In this document: piece after piece, positions 56,607 through 64,000 of the stretch
Layout: each line of letters starts with the position of its first letter
How positions within the stretch are numbered: the stretch's first letter is position 1
NCBI GenBank assembly: GCA_943736015.1
Contig: OX031059.1
Coordinates: 21,322,501-21,386,500 of the forward strand
Length of the DNA: 64,000 nucleotides
Source of the DNA: Tridacna crocea
Lineage: Eukaryota > Mollusca > Bivalvia > Cardiida > Cardiidae
Direction of reading: 5' to 3'
Notes under the pieces: generated by a model
Databases searched by the model: none
Told to the model about the DNA's origin: nothing
The model's input: the letters and a program-made list of their open reading frames with translations, nothing else
Translations under genes and position numbers: made by a program

Positions 56607-57030
56607 AATGACCCTCCTGAAGAAAGCCTTCGAAAACATTCTTGGTAACAGAGATAATACTAATAAGCAATATTTTCACCTTTTCCCCACAGTATTTCTA
56701 CCCTCTCCATAGAAAATTTCAATTATAGAGTCACATTTAGTTAGTTGTCTGCAAATGCTCTCAATTTTGACTAGTTTAACCCTTTCCCAAACAATCCCTG
56801 GTTTTTACGGGTCAAGAATAGAAGCCTTTTGAAAACATTGTGGGAAAAGGAGAAAATGCTGGTAACCAGCATTTTCTCCTTTTCCCACAATGTTTTCTAC
56901 CCTATCATTTAGAAGAATTACCTTTTTAGCAACTGTTATTTCGTCATCTGCACAATGCTTTCCATTTGGTCTGGTTCAAAATTTGCCATGTGGGAAAGGG
57001 TTAAAAGTTTGTCGTCTGCTAAAGTGTGAG
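56607..57030 (-). mobile_element. PB1 host containing a second PB1
   Basis: GACCCTCCTGAAGAAAGCCT to TCTCAATTTTGACTAG, then the nested copy, then AAGTTTGTCGTCTGCTAAAG. Rejoining at TTAA restores the usual ACTAGTCTAAAATTTTGTCG order. Confidence 0.8.
56776..57004 (-). mobile_element. PB1 MITE nested in PB1, young-looking
   Basis: TTAA both sides, perfect stem. Close to 46514-46742 in sequence. Confidence 0.95.
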
Positions 57031-57113
57031 GACTGAAAGATGGAGTAAGCAAAACACAACACCATTTCTGGAGAACATTTAATACATGGACAGTATTACA
57101 TTGTTTTGATAAC

Positions 57114-57342
57114 TTAACCCTTTCCCAAACGACAAATTTTGGACTCTTCCAAACTGAAAGAGTTTGCAGATGACAATTTCAGATTTTGAGAAAATGGCAG
57201 AAAGTTCTCAAAAAAGGTAGAAAACACTGTGGGAAAAGGAGAAATTGCTCGTTACGAGCAATTTCTCCTTTTCCCACAATATTTTCAAAAGACTTTTACT
57301 GCAGACTCATAAAAACTAGGGCTTGTTTGGGAAAGGGTTTAT
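57114..57342 (+). mobile_element. PB1 MITE, subfamily C
   Basis: TTAA left. Core AATTGCTCGTTACGAGCAATT instead of the AATGCTGG type, with a distinct left half (CAGAAAGTTCTCAAAAAAGG). Right edge GGGTTTAT. Confidence 0.9.
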
Positions 57343-57551
57343 AAAGAATAAATATCATATTCTGTAAAACAGTTGACTACAAATAATGCTAAACAAGAAG
57401 ACCTTTATGGACTTATATTGCTCACCTGATCCTGCAACATAATCAAACGCAAAAAAGTTTTTGTAACCCTTTTTTAGCATCACAAGGCTGATACTCTGGT
57501 CAAAATTTCAAAGCTCTAGCTAATCCCCACCAAGATAGAGGACATTAATAT

Positions 57552-57780
57552 TTAACTCTTTACCAAATGACAAAATTTTGAACTAGTCCAAATCGAAAGC
57601 ATTTTCAGAAGGCAAAATAAATGTGACTCAAAAATGGAAATTTGATTTTGGAAGGGTAGAAAACATTTTGGGAAAAGGAGAAAATGCTGGTAACCAGCAT
57701 TTTCTCCTTTTCCTACAATGTTTTCAAAAGCTTTCTTTCTCAGAGTCGTAAAAAATAGGGATTGTGTGGTAAAGGGTTAA
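57552..57780 (+). mobile_element. PB1 MITE, full length
   Basis: TTAA to TTAA, 229 bp; ATGCTGGTAACCAGCATT core perfect, outer ATTTTGGG/CCTACAAT mismatched. Confidence 0.95.
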
Positions 57781-57939
57781 GACATTGGTCACCTTTGTGT
57801 CATGAAACTGAGATTAGGACACTCACCATTCAACTTAGTAGTGTCTGCCCTGGTTTAATCCATAGCAAATAGTTCCTTAGGAGATAACCTTTTACATAGA
57901 TTAACAGAACTGATGAAGTAAAAATGGAAGTTAACAGCA

Positions 57940-58078
57940 ATAGCCCTTTACCAGACAACAAAGTTTTAGCCTTGTCCAAACTGAAAGCATTTGCAGACAA
58001 CAATTTCAGTGGTGCTCAAATAGTGTAACTTTCCTTTGATAGAGTAGAAAACATTGTGGGAAAAGGAGAAAATGTTGT
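57940..58078 (+). mobile_element. PB1 left half
   Basis: CCCTTTACCAGACAACAAAG through GGAAAAGGAGAAAATGTTG; no right arm. Confidence 0.7.
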
Positions 58079-58150
58079 TGTAAATTACTTTCAGTCTTTT
58101 TACACCGTTATTTCCTGATTCTCCCTTTAATGATAATAGTACATGATGTC

Positions 58151-58335
58151 ATTATTAACTCTGAAGGAAATTAACAGGCTTTTGAAAACAGAGAATGAAA
58201 GATGGAACTTGCTGATAACCGACATCTTCTTTTCCACAACGTTTCTTCTCTTTCTAAAGTAATGCCCATGAATTGAGCAACATTTCATTTGGTGTGTGCG
58301 AAATGCTTGAAAGTTTGTCTTCAGTGAAGAATTGA
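58151..58335 (-). mobile_element. PB1 fragment, decayed
   Basis: TTAACTCTGAAGG start, CTTTTGAAAACAGAGAATGA, TTGCTGATAACCGACATCTT; only traces of the stem. Confidence 0.45.
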
Positions 58336-58477
58336 AACAAAAAAGTGAAAGTTTGATGGTTCGTTGGTATAAAAAAGCTGTCAAAATGAACTGGAAAAAG
58401 TACACATATCTGATGCAAAAATAAGCCTTGAAATATAGCTCAGTTTGGTTAATCCTATACTATGTAACCCTGTGTTT

Positions 58478-58926
58478 TTAACTCTCTGAGAAATAACAAA
58501 ATTATAGATTGGTCTAAATTGAAAGCAATTGCAGGTGACAGAGTAAACACAACTCAAAAATTGAAAATTGTTTCCTTCAAAGTAGCCGTTTCCCAAATAA
58601 CAAATTTTAGACTCTTTCAATCGGAAAGACTTTGCAGATGACAATTTTAGATTTGGAGAATGGCAGAAAGTTCTCAAGAAGGGTAGAAAACACTGTGAGA
58701 AAAGGAGAAATTGCTTGTTACAAGCAGTTTCTCCTTTTTCCAGAATGTTCTCAAAAGACTTTCACTGCAGACACGTAAAAACCAAGGCTTGTTTTGGAAA
58801 GGGCTAGAAGACATTTAGGGAAAAGGAGATAATGCTGTTTATCAGCATTTTCTCCTTTTCTCACAATGTTTTCAGAAGGCTTCTTCATCTTAGTCGAAAA
58901 TCTGGGTTTGTGTGGTAAAGGGTTAA
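58478..58926 (+). mobile_element. PB1 host containing a subfamily C PB1
   Basis: TTAA at each outer edge. The left half runs to TTCCTTCAAAGTAG; the right half resumes AAGACATTTAGGGAAAAGG with ATGCTGTTTATCAGCATT core. Confidence 0.8.
58585..58807 (+). mobile_element. PB1 subfamily C, nested, with paired core change
   Basis: The core GCTTGTTACAAGC has both arms altered relative to GCTCGTTACGAGC in 57114-57342. The edges read GTAG and CTAG instead of TTAA, matching the host GGTAGAAAAC site. Confidence 0.85.
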
Positions 58927-58931
58927 GGAAT

Positions 58932-59122
58932 ATGGAGATAAAAGACTTTAGAAAAAACTTTGTGAACAGGAGAAATAGTAATGGTAACCAGTATTTTCAC
59001 CTTTAGTGTTTTCTGACCCTAGAAAGGCCAAAACCATAATTTTGTTCAACACTGTATTATTTTGTATGCAAATGCTGTCACTTTTAATGGGTTGGGAATT
59101 TTGCCTTCTTTTAATGAGTTAA
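58932..59122 (-). mobile_element. PB1 MITE, decayed
   Basis: GGTAACCAGTATTTTCACCT and TTGTATGCAAATGCTGTCAC remain; TTAA at the right edge only. Confidence 0.5.
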
Positions 59123-59231
59123 GATAGTAAAAAAACATGCTTTCTCATTAACAAGGTACTGGATTACAAATTTACATGACTGTATTCTGGAAAAAGGAAT
59201 TCTTGAAAGATGGCTCTAATTTGATTCAATG

Positions 59232-59935
59232 CTATAACACTGTGATTTTCTCACTGACTGACTGCTGGTCATCCTCTGTGCCTGTATCAGTAACAAACAA
59301 TGGCGCTGATAAGGCAGCCATATTAGCTTGATTAACTATTCCAGATGCAATGCTGTAATGACGAAACTGTTTTTTCTTTCGACTCTCCATATATTCGTCA
59401 ACAGATTTTTTCACCATTCTCAAAACGGCTAGAATAACATATAAAGCAGGAATAGTAAACATGACCCATATTGGAATAACAGATGCTAGATTAGCATCAG
59501 GTTGATTGAGCGAAAATCGTAAAGCAGCCAAAACAATTAGGCAGTTCAAACTGGATGTTTCAAGTGCCACTGTTTTACAAAAACTTGTTTTTTGTCGGAA
59601 AATAATGGAGAGAACGGCTCCGACGAGAACACCACACAGGGGTAACAATAAGGCTGCCACAACGGTTACAATTTCTATCACCTCAAAAACATACATATTT
59701 ATATACACTCCGATGGTAATGTAGAGAATAGTGGCGAGGAGAAGGAATGGTTTTATAAACCAGGTTAGGAGAGCATCAGCTACACTTGGTTTGAATCTGT
59801 TTATTACAAGTCCCGCTGTGTAGGCAAAAAAAGTAGAAGCTAGCCATATCTCAAAATTATAGATTGGTATTATCTTCGAGCCTTCTGTTTGTTGGAAATA
59901 CTGACCTAGGACGAAAATCCATAAAGGTGCCGTAC
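59232..59935 (-). CDS. SLC10A: SLC10-type carrier, terminal coding exon
   Basis: Encodes the C-terminal 233 residues. A TTTCAG acceptor at 59941-59936 opens it, two bases into a Gly codon; the upstream exon supplies the first G. The protein begins TAPLWIFVLG, continues ...PSVADALLTWFIKPFLLL, YVFEVIEIVTVVAALLLPLCG, then VALETSSLNCLIVLAALRF and VIPIWVMFTIPALYVILAV. The order PLW...FLLP..G..(V)ALETxxxN matches the second half of the bile acid:sodium symporter fold (SLC10/BASS family), nearest by eye to the SLC10A3 (P3)/A5 branch. About five to six membrane helices; cytosolic tail from VKKSVDEYMESRKKK to the stop KITVL. Substrate not predictable; P3-type members are orphans. Confidence 0.85.
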
Positions 59936-61020
59936 CTGAAATGACAATATAAAAAGTTAATGAACTTTATGCACAAATACATAGAGAATATTGTTTTTTT
60001 CAGTGAAAGATCAAAATTTATTTCATCAAGTGAATGTCATATAGGTAATATTTTCACAAGTGGCACAGCCATGAGAGAAAATATTACAGATGGTGTTCAC
60101 GAGATGAAATATATTTCAATCTTTCACCAAAAAAACAAATTGTCTATTTCTTTCATGCTTTTAACCCGTTCTGGGAGGAACTTTATCAAAATCCAGTACA
60201 TTTCTTTTCAGTTATTCCCTGTAGTGTACCCCCTCTGCATAGCAACGCATTACAATATTACATTAAGGGCAAGAAATGTAAAGTAAATGACGTCATGTTT
60301 CCATCTGGTTATGAGTCACATGCATTTTACCTGGGTAACTAGAATATAAAAATGGGTATTTTCAATGGTCATACCCGTAGAATATCAAAAAATATTTTCA
60401 CCACTATTTCTCGATAACCCGAAAGCATGATATAAATTTGGGTATGCCCAGGAACAGGAAAAGTTGACATCACTTGACACATATTTGGGATTTACTTTTT
60501 CAAATAAAAGAGTTAATGTAATGTATCTATGCCTGCTGATGAATGGTACATGTATTAGTATGCCTGCCCTTTAAGTTGGTGTATAGTCACAGGCAGTTTC
60601 TTGCCCAAAGGCATTCTAAAACGACTTAATTCAGCCTCATTTGGAACCTAAACCATAATTCAACAACCATTCTTAAGAATATTCTCACTCATATTCTTGT
60701 TCTAGAAAGAAGTACAACTTCTGATTGGTTAAATCACTAGGGCAAATTAAGCAAGTTCTTAAGAATATTACTTAAAAGGTGTGAATACTAAACAGGGATT
60801 TCCTAATAACCAAAATCCAAGACAAGTATCACACTCCAGCATGCTTAGAAACTATCTTTAAATGTCAAACAGTCATTTTTGCTTATTTTCAGAGGTTTTC
60901 TGACTTGGGGAGAAGAATAATGGCAGTTTTCTATTGATCTGTATTTTCATGTTTGCCAGAGACTATCCTGCTTCGACTGCATTTAGATGGTTTCTGCTGT
61001 CAAGTTTTGAGACAGACTTC

Positions 61021-61249
61021 TTTACCCATTACCACACAAACCCTACTTTTGACGATCCAGAGAAAGAAACCTTTTGAAAACATTGTGGGAAAAGGAAAAA
61101 GTGCTGGTAACCAGCATTTTCTCCTGTTCCCACAAACTTTTCATCTCTATCAAAGCAAAATTGCACCATTGAGCCACACTGATATTGTTATCTGCAAATG
61201 CTTTCAATTTGGATAGGTCTAAAATTTTGCTGTGTGGTAATGGGCTAAA
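61021..61249 (-). mobile_element. PB1 MITE in the SLC10 intron
   Basis: Edges TTTACCC and GGGCTAAA are mutated from TTAA. Core GGAAAAAGTGCTGGTAACCA; right arm CTCCTGTTCCC; unpaired changes. Confidence 0.8.
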
Positions 61250-61279
61250 AGAGTAGAGCCAGATCATTCTGATGTTTTA

Positions 61280-61396
61280 AAAATCTTTTGGCAGAAGCCT
61301 TTTAAAAAACATTGTTGGTAAAGGAAAAAGGCTGGTAACAAACATTTTCTCCTTTTTCCCTGCTTTGTTTTCAAAGGCCTTTTGTCTCAAGACTAA
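61280..61396 (-). mobile_element. PB1 core fragment
   Basis: GCAGAAGCCTTTTAAAAAAC, GGCTGGTAACAAACATTTTC and a plus-type right end CAAAGGCCTTTTGTCTCAAG: a chimaera of both orientations. Confidence 0.5.
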
Positions 61397-61622
61397 TTAA
61401 CCCTTCACCGAACAATCCCAGTTTTTAATGACTGAGAAAGACGCCTTTTGAAAACACTGTGGGAAAAGGAAAAATGCTGGTAACCAGCATTTTTTCCTTT
61501 TCCCTCATTGTTTTCTACCCATCGGAAGACAAATTTCGATTTTTGAGTCACATTTATTTTAGCGCCTGCAAATGCTTTTAATTTGGATGAGTTGAAAATT
61601 TTGTTGTTTGGTAAAGGTTGAA
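61397..61622 (-). mobile_element. PB1 MITE in the SLC10 intron
   Basis: TTAA left, TTGA right. The stem reads GGAAAAATGCTGG with CCAGCATTTTTTCC: both arms lost the usual AG/CT step. Confidence 0.85.
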
Positions 61623-62040
61623 AGTAGGGATTTACACAGAAAAGAGTTCTTTGTCCATGACTGTTTCTGTTACATAGGACTTATGATGCACATCACTGTA
61701 TGTTGGTGCCAATGCTTGGCTGCAGAAATTGTGGCTCTTCTCAGTCGAAAAACAGGCAGAATTGTGTCAAAAACAGATTGAGGGTTACTTGCCCAAATGG
61801 TTGGGGTTCCCATTTTGATATTCAATGACTGGGCCAGTTTTGAAGTAAATATCTTGAGTAATCACAGAGATAAAAAAAAAGTTCAAATTTTTTTACATGA
61901 CAATGACCACAAATCAGAGGTAGACACCAACATTGCAGTGAAAATTACCACAATATTTTCTTTGAAAACAGGTAAGGAAGAGCTCTGGATAGAGGGAGTG
62001 ATTTTAATTTTAAAATAAAAAAATACAAAATATCTCCACC

Positions 62041-62115
62041 AAACCCTATATTTTGGGTACTCATTAGAATTGTCTTATCGAGACGATTCTAATGAGTACT
62101 CACAACATAGGGTTT
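62041..62115. repeat. 75-bp palindrome, family H
   Basis: GGGTACTCATTAGAATTGTC with GACGATTCTAATGAGTACTC; outer AAACCCTATA and CATAGGGTTT. Second copy of 43924-43997. Confidence 0.85.
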
Positions 62116-62204
62116 GAAAAAGAAATAATGGATTTAGAATACCATCAACACTGCCCCCTCCCTTAGCTCTGGGTAAGTAAACATTGATACATGTAAGCGC
62201 TTAC

Positions 62205-62376
62205 CTAACATGGTTACAGTACTTATAAGGTTCATGGTTAGACTAAGAGGTAGATCAGCATCACTTATGATAACAGCAACATGGCCCAGACCACCACCTG
62301 GTACGCAAGCCACACATAATAGACCAAAGCGGACATTCTTCTCTAGTGGGAGAATCATTGCCAGCCCAAAAGCAAG
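62205..62376 (-). CDS. SLC10A: SLC10-type carrier, penultimate exon
   Basis: A TTTCAG acceptor (62382-62377) opens in phase 0 with LAFGLAMILPLEKNVRFGLL, then CVPGGGLGHVAVIISDADLP, then LSLTMNLISTVTML plus one G before the GTAAGC donor. With the next exon this gives ...STVTMLGTAPLWIFVLG. PGG..(S/G)(N/H) followed by a D.(P/T)LS..M..(I)ST..(A/M)LG and PL(W/C) is the signature order of SLC10/BASS transporters around their first core repeat. The 57 codons plus one base splice in frame to 59935. Earlier exons (N-terminal helices) are not seen up to 64000 and should lie to the right. Confidence 0.85.
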
Positions 62377-62452
62377 CTGAAATGGAAGTAATAATGTTAT
62401 ATAAACATTGATATAAAATATGAGTAACTGATGTATGATTTAAACCCCTAAA

Positions 62453-62535
62453 TTTCAGCATTCTCTCCTTTTCCCACAATGTTTTCAAAGACTTTATTTC
62501 TCAGGGCTGTTTACAGTTGCAATTGTATGGTAAAA
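62453..62535 (+). mobile_element. PB1 right-half fragment
   Basis: TTCAGCATTCTCTCCTTTTCCCAC-type arm, then AATGTTTTCAAAGACTTTAT and TGCAATTGTATGGTAAAAC. Confidence 0.65.
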
Positions 62536-62803
62536 CTCTTTTCTGAAGAATAATTATGATGTCTTAAGAATCCTTTGGAAAAGGACTTTTTACTCTGAAC
62601 AGCTGTTTCGCATCAAGTGCTTCAGCAATCAGCATGATAATCAGTCAAGAAGGACAGATAAAGCCATTACAATCCAGCCACGTAGGAAGCATTTCAAGAT
62701 TGGGGGGCTAACTTCGAAATACTGAGATTTTTTGGGTGGCAATTGCATTGCGCTAAAAACTCATATTTTAGTTAGTAATAGTTACCATGATTTTCAAAAT
62801 TAT

Positions 62804-62852
62804 GGGGGGGGGGGGGGGGGGGGGGCTCAGCCCCCCCCCCCCCCCCCCCCCC
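62804..62852. repeat. G22-CTCAG-C22 hairpin
   Basis: Twenty-two G, then CTCAG, then twenty-two C: a perfect 22-bp G:C stem on a 5-nt loop, followed by a C-rich AGCGCCCCTCCTCCCCTCCC tail. Confidence 0.95.
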
Positions 62853-62924
62853 AGCGCCCCTCCTCCCCTCCCCCTGTTCCTACGAGCCTGCAATCATATT
62901 CATGACTTTATATATTATGCCCTG

Positions 62925-63665
62925 CTAGGTTCGTCAGTTTTGGCACAGACATGCGTCTTAGAGCGTAGATGAGCTATATTGATTTTGAGGTCAAATCGGT
63001 CAAATGTCAAGGTCACAGTGATGGTCAACATGTTGATATATAAACCAAAACTTGTCCAGATGATAACTAGACACAGGATTGACCTAGGTTTGTCAATGTT
63101 GGCAAAGATATGCATCTCGGGGTGTAGATGATCTCTTCTGATTTGGAGGTCAATCAGTCAAATGTAAAGGTCACAGTGACTGTCAACATATTGATATATA
63201 GACCAAACCTTGTCCGGATGATATAAATTAAGACACAAAATTGATGTAGGTTTGTCAAATTTACAACAGGCATTTGTCTTGGAGTGTAAATGATCCCTAT
63301 TGATTTCGAGATTAATCCATCAAAGGTCAAGGTCATGGTGGCCTTCAACTTAATGATACATAAGCCAAACATTGTCCACATGATAACTATAGACACAGAA
63401 TTGATATAGGTTCTTCAAATTCCCCACAGATAATCATCTCGAAGTGTAAATGATCCCTATTGATTTTAAGATTGATCAATCAAAGGTCAAGGTCACAGTG
63501 GCCTTCCACTTAATCATATATAGACCAAATCTTGTCCAGATGATAACTACACACAGAATTGACTTAGATCCTCCAAATTCTGTACAGATATTCAACTTGA
63601 TGTGTAAATGATGCCTATTGATTTTAAGGTTAATCCGTGAAAGGTCAAGGTCACAATGACTACCA
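62925..63665 (+). mobile_element. Pearl-like family F array, ~160-bp units
   Basis: AAGGTCACAGTGA-type motifs at 63009, 63167, 63329, 63489 and 63647, each preceded by TTGATTT(T/C)(A/G)AG and followed by CTTGTCCAGATGATAACTA. Four to five units. The reverse-orientation relative is at 26516-26830. The ends are not recognisable, so it may be truncated. Confidence 0.7.
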
Positions 63666-64000
63666 TATATTTCAAGGCCTGTGCTGCCATTTGCCACTTG
63701 AGCCATTTGCTAAAAAAAATTAAAGAGTCTCAAAAATCATCTTGTGTTACTCAACTTGTGGATCCAACATTTTATCCATGTATTATTGGGGACATAGTAA
63801 GCATCAAAGTCGACAGGGAAAAAGAATGTTTTGATATCAGTTTATGAACTGTGCCACTTATTGTGTCAAAGTGGCTGTAGGGGGTCAGGACTGCTTTACA
63901 AACAGACATCTTGTTTATTTTTTGTGTCAAACTGGAGAGCTTTTACAGAGCACTTAGTTTCAGAAAGCTTTTCATAAGAGACAGAGGGCCCAATCAAGTA
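63666..64000. other. No gene recognised
   Basis: A 63-codon plus frame crosses from the repeat array into unique sequence; no domain is seen. Confidence 0.35.

Larger units (their letters stand above)
59936..62204 (-). other. Intron of the SLC10-type gene
   Basis: Bounded by GTAAGC donor (62204, minus) and TTTCAG acceptor. It contains two to three PB1 copies and the family H palindrome. 59960-61020 is AT-rich with nothing recognised. Confidence 0.8.

Noticed and set aside
1-64000. LTR retroelement or retrovirus-like copy
   Set aside because: No long direct terminal repeats with TG...CA ends and no gag/pol-like frame recognised anywhere in the window.

Overview
The window is intron-rich, AT-rich animal nuclear DNA. 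It most resembles a bivalve mollusc, probably a heterodont clam or mussel. Three observations support this: spliced single-copy animal genes, very high densities of short palindromic DNA transposons, and several 'pearl'-like elements (tandem units of about 155-166 bp between short inverted ends), an architecture described from bivalves. I recognise no bacterial genes, CRISPR array, rRNA or LTR/retroviral element. Species is not assigned.

Real coding sequence is sparse. (1) At 2812-3381 (+) lies the complete terminal coding exon of a TMEM26-like multipass membrane protein; its upstream exons are not found. (2) At 38821-38863 (+) is a short first coding exon, MEGGREKEHLLALK, followed by a GTATGT donor. 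It matches the N-terminus of TRAPPC13 as I remember it; exon 2 is not found in the window. (3) On the minus strand, exons at 62376-62205 and 59935-59232 join in phase to give the C-terminal 291 residues of an SLC10-type (sodium/bile-acid cotransporter-like) carrier. The 5' exons lie beyond the right edge. A degraded Tigger/pogo-type (CENP-B HTH) transposase fragment sits at 36956-37325. Weak candidates are a 67-codon membrane ORF at 16380 and a duplicated promoter/exon-like block at 21475 and 34368.

Repeats fill most of the rest. The dominant family, called PB1 here, is a ~229-bp palindromic MITE. It is bounded by TTAA, begins CCCTTTACC, ends GGTAAAGGG, and has a central ~60-70-bp hairpin around AATGCTGGTAACCAGCATT. 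I count about 39 near full-length copies and about 20 fragments, with three core subfamilies. TTAA flanks and CCC ends suggest piggyBac-type mobilisation. PB1 orientation is given as + when the half containing the TTTTAGAC...TTGTCCAAATT motif comes first. Several PB1 copies are hosts for other insertions: PB1 inside PB1 (52.8-53.3, 56.6-57.0 and 58.5-58.9 kb), a pearl-like element inside PB1 (29 kb), and a three-layer nest at 53.8-56.1 kb.

Other families are a GC-hairpin MITE with ~55-bp inverted ends (HP1; 4.3 and 11.4 kb), a 789-bp foldback element with 199-bp arms and a perfect 9-bp target duplication (39.2-40.0 kb), at least four tRNA-derived SINE families, and many small perfect palindromes. 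A diverged ~3-kb segmental duplication pairs 19151-22240 with 32484-35160. The left third (1-14 kb) is comparatively poor in PB1; the stretches 27-32 kb and 56-59 kb are built almost entirely from it.
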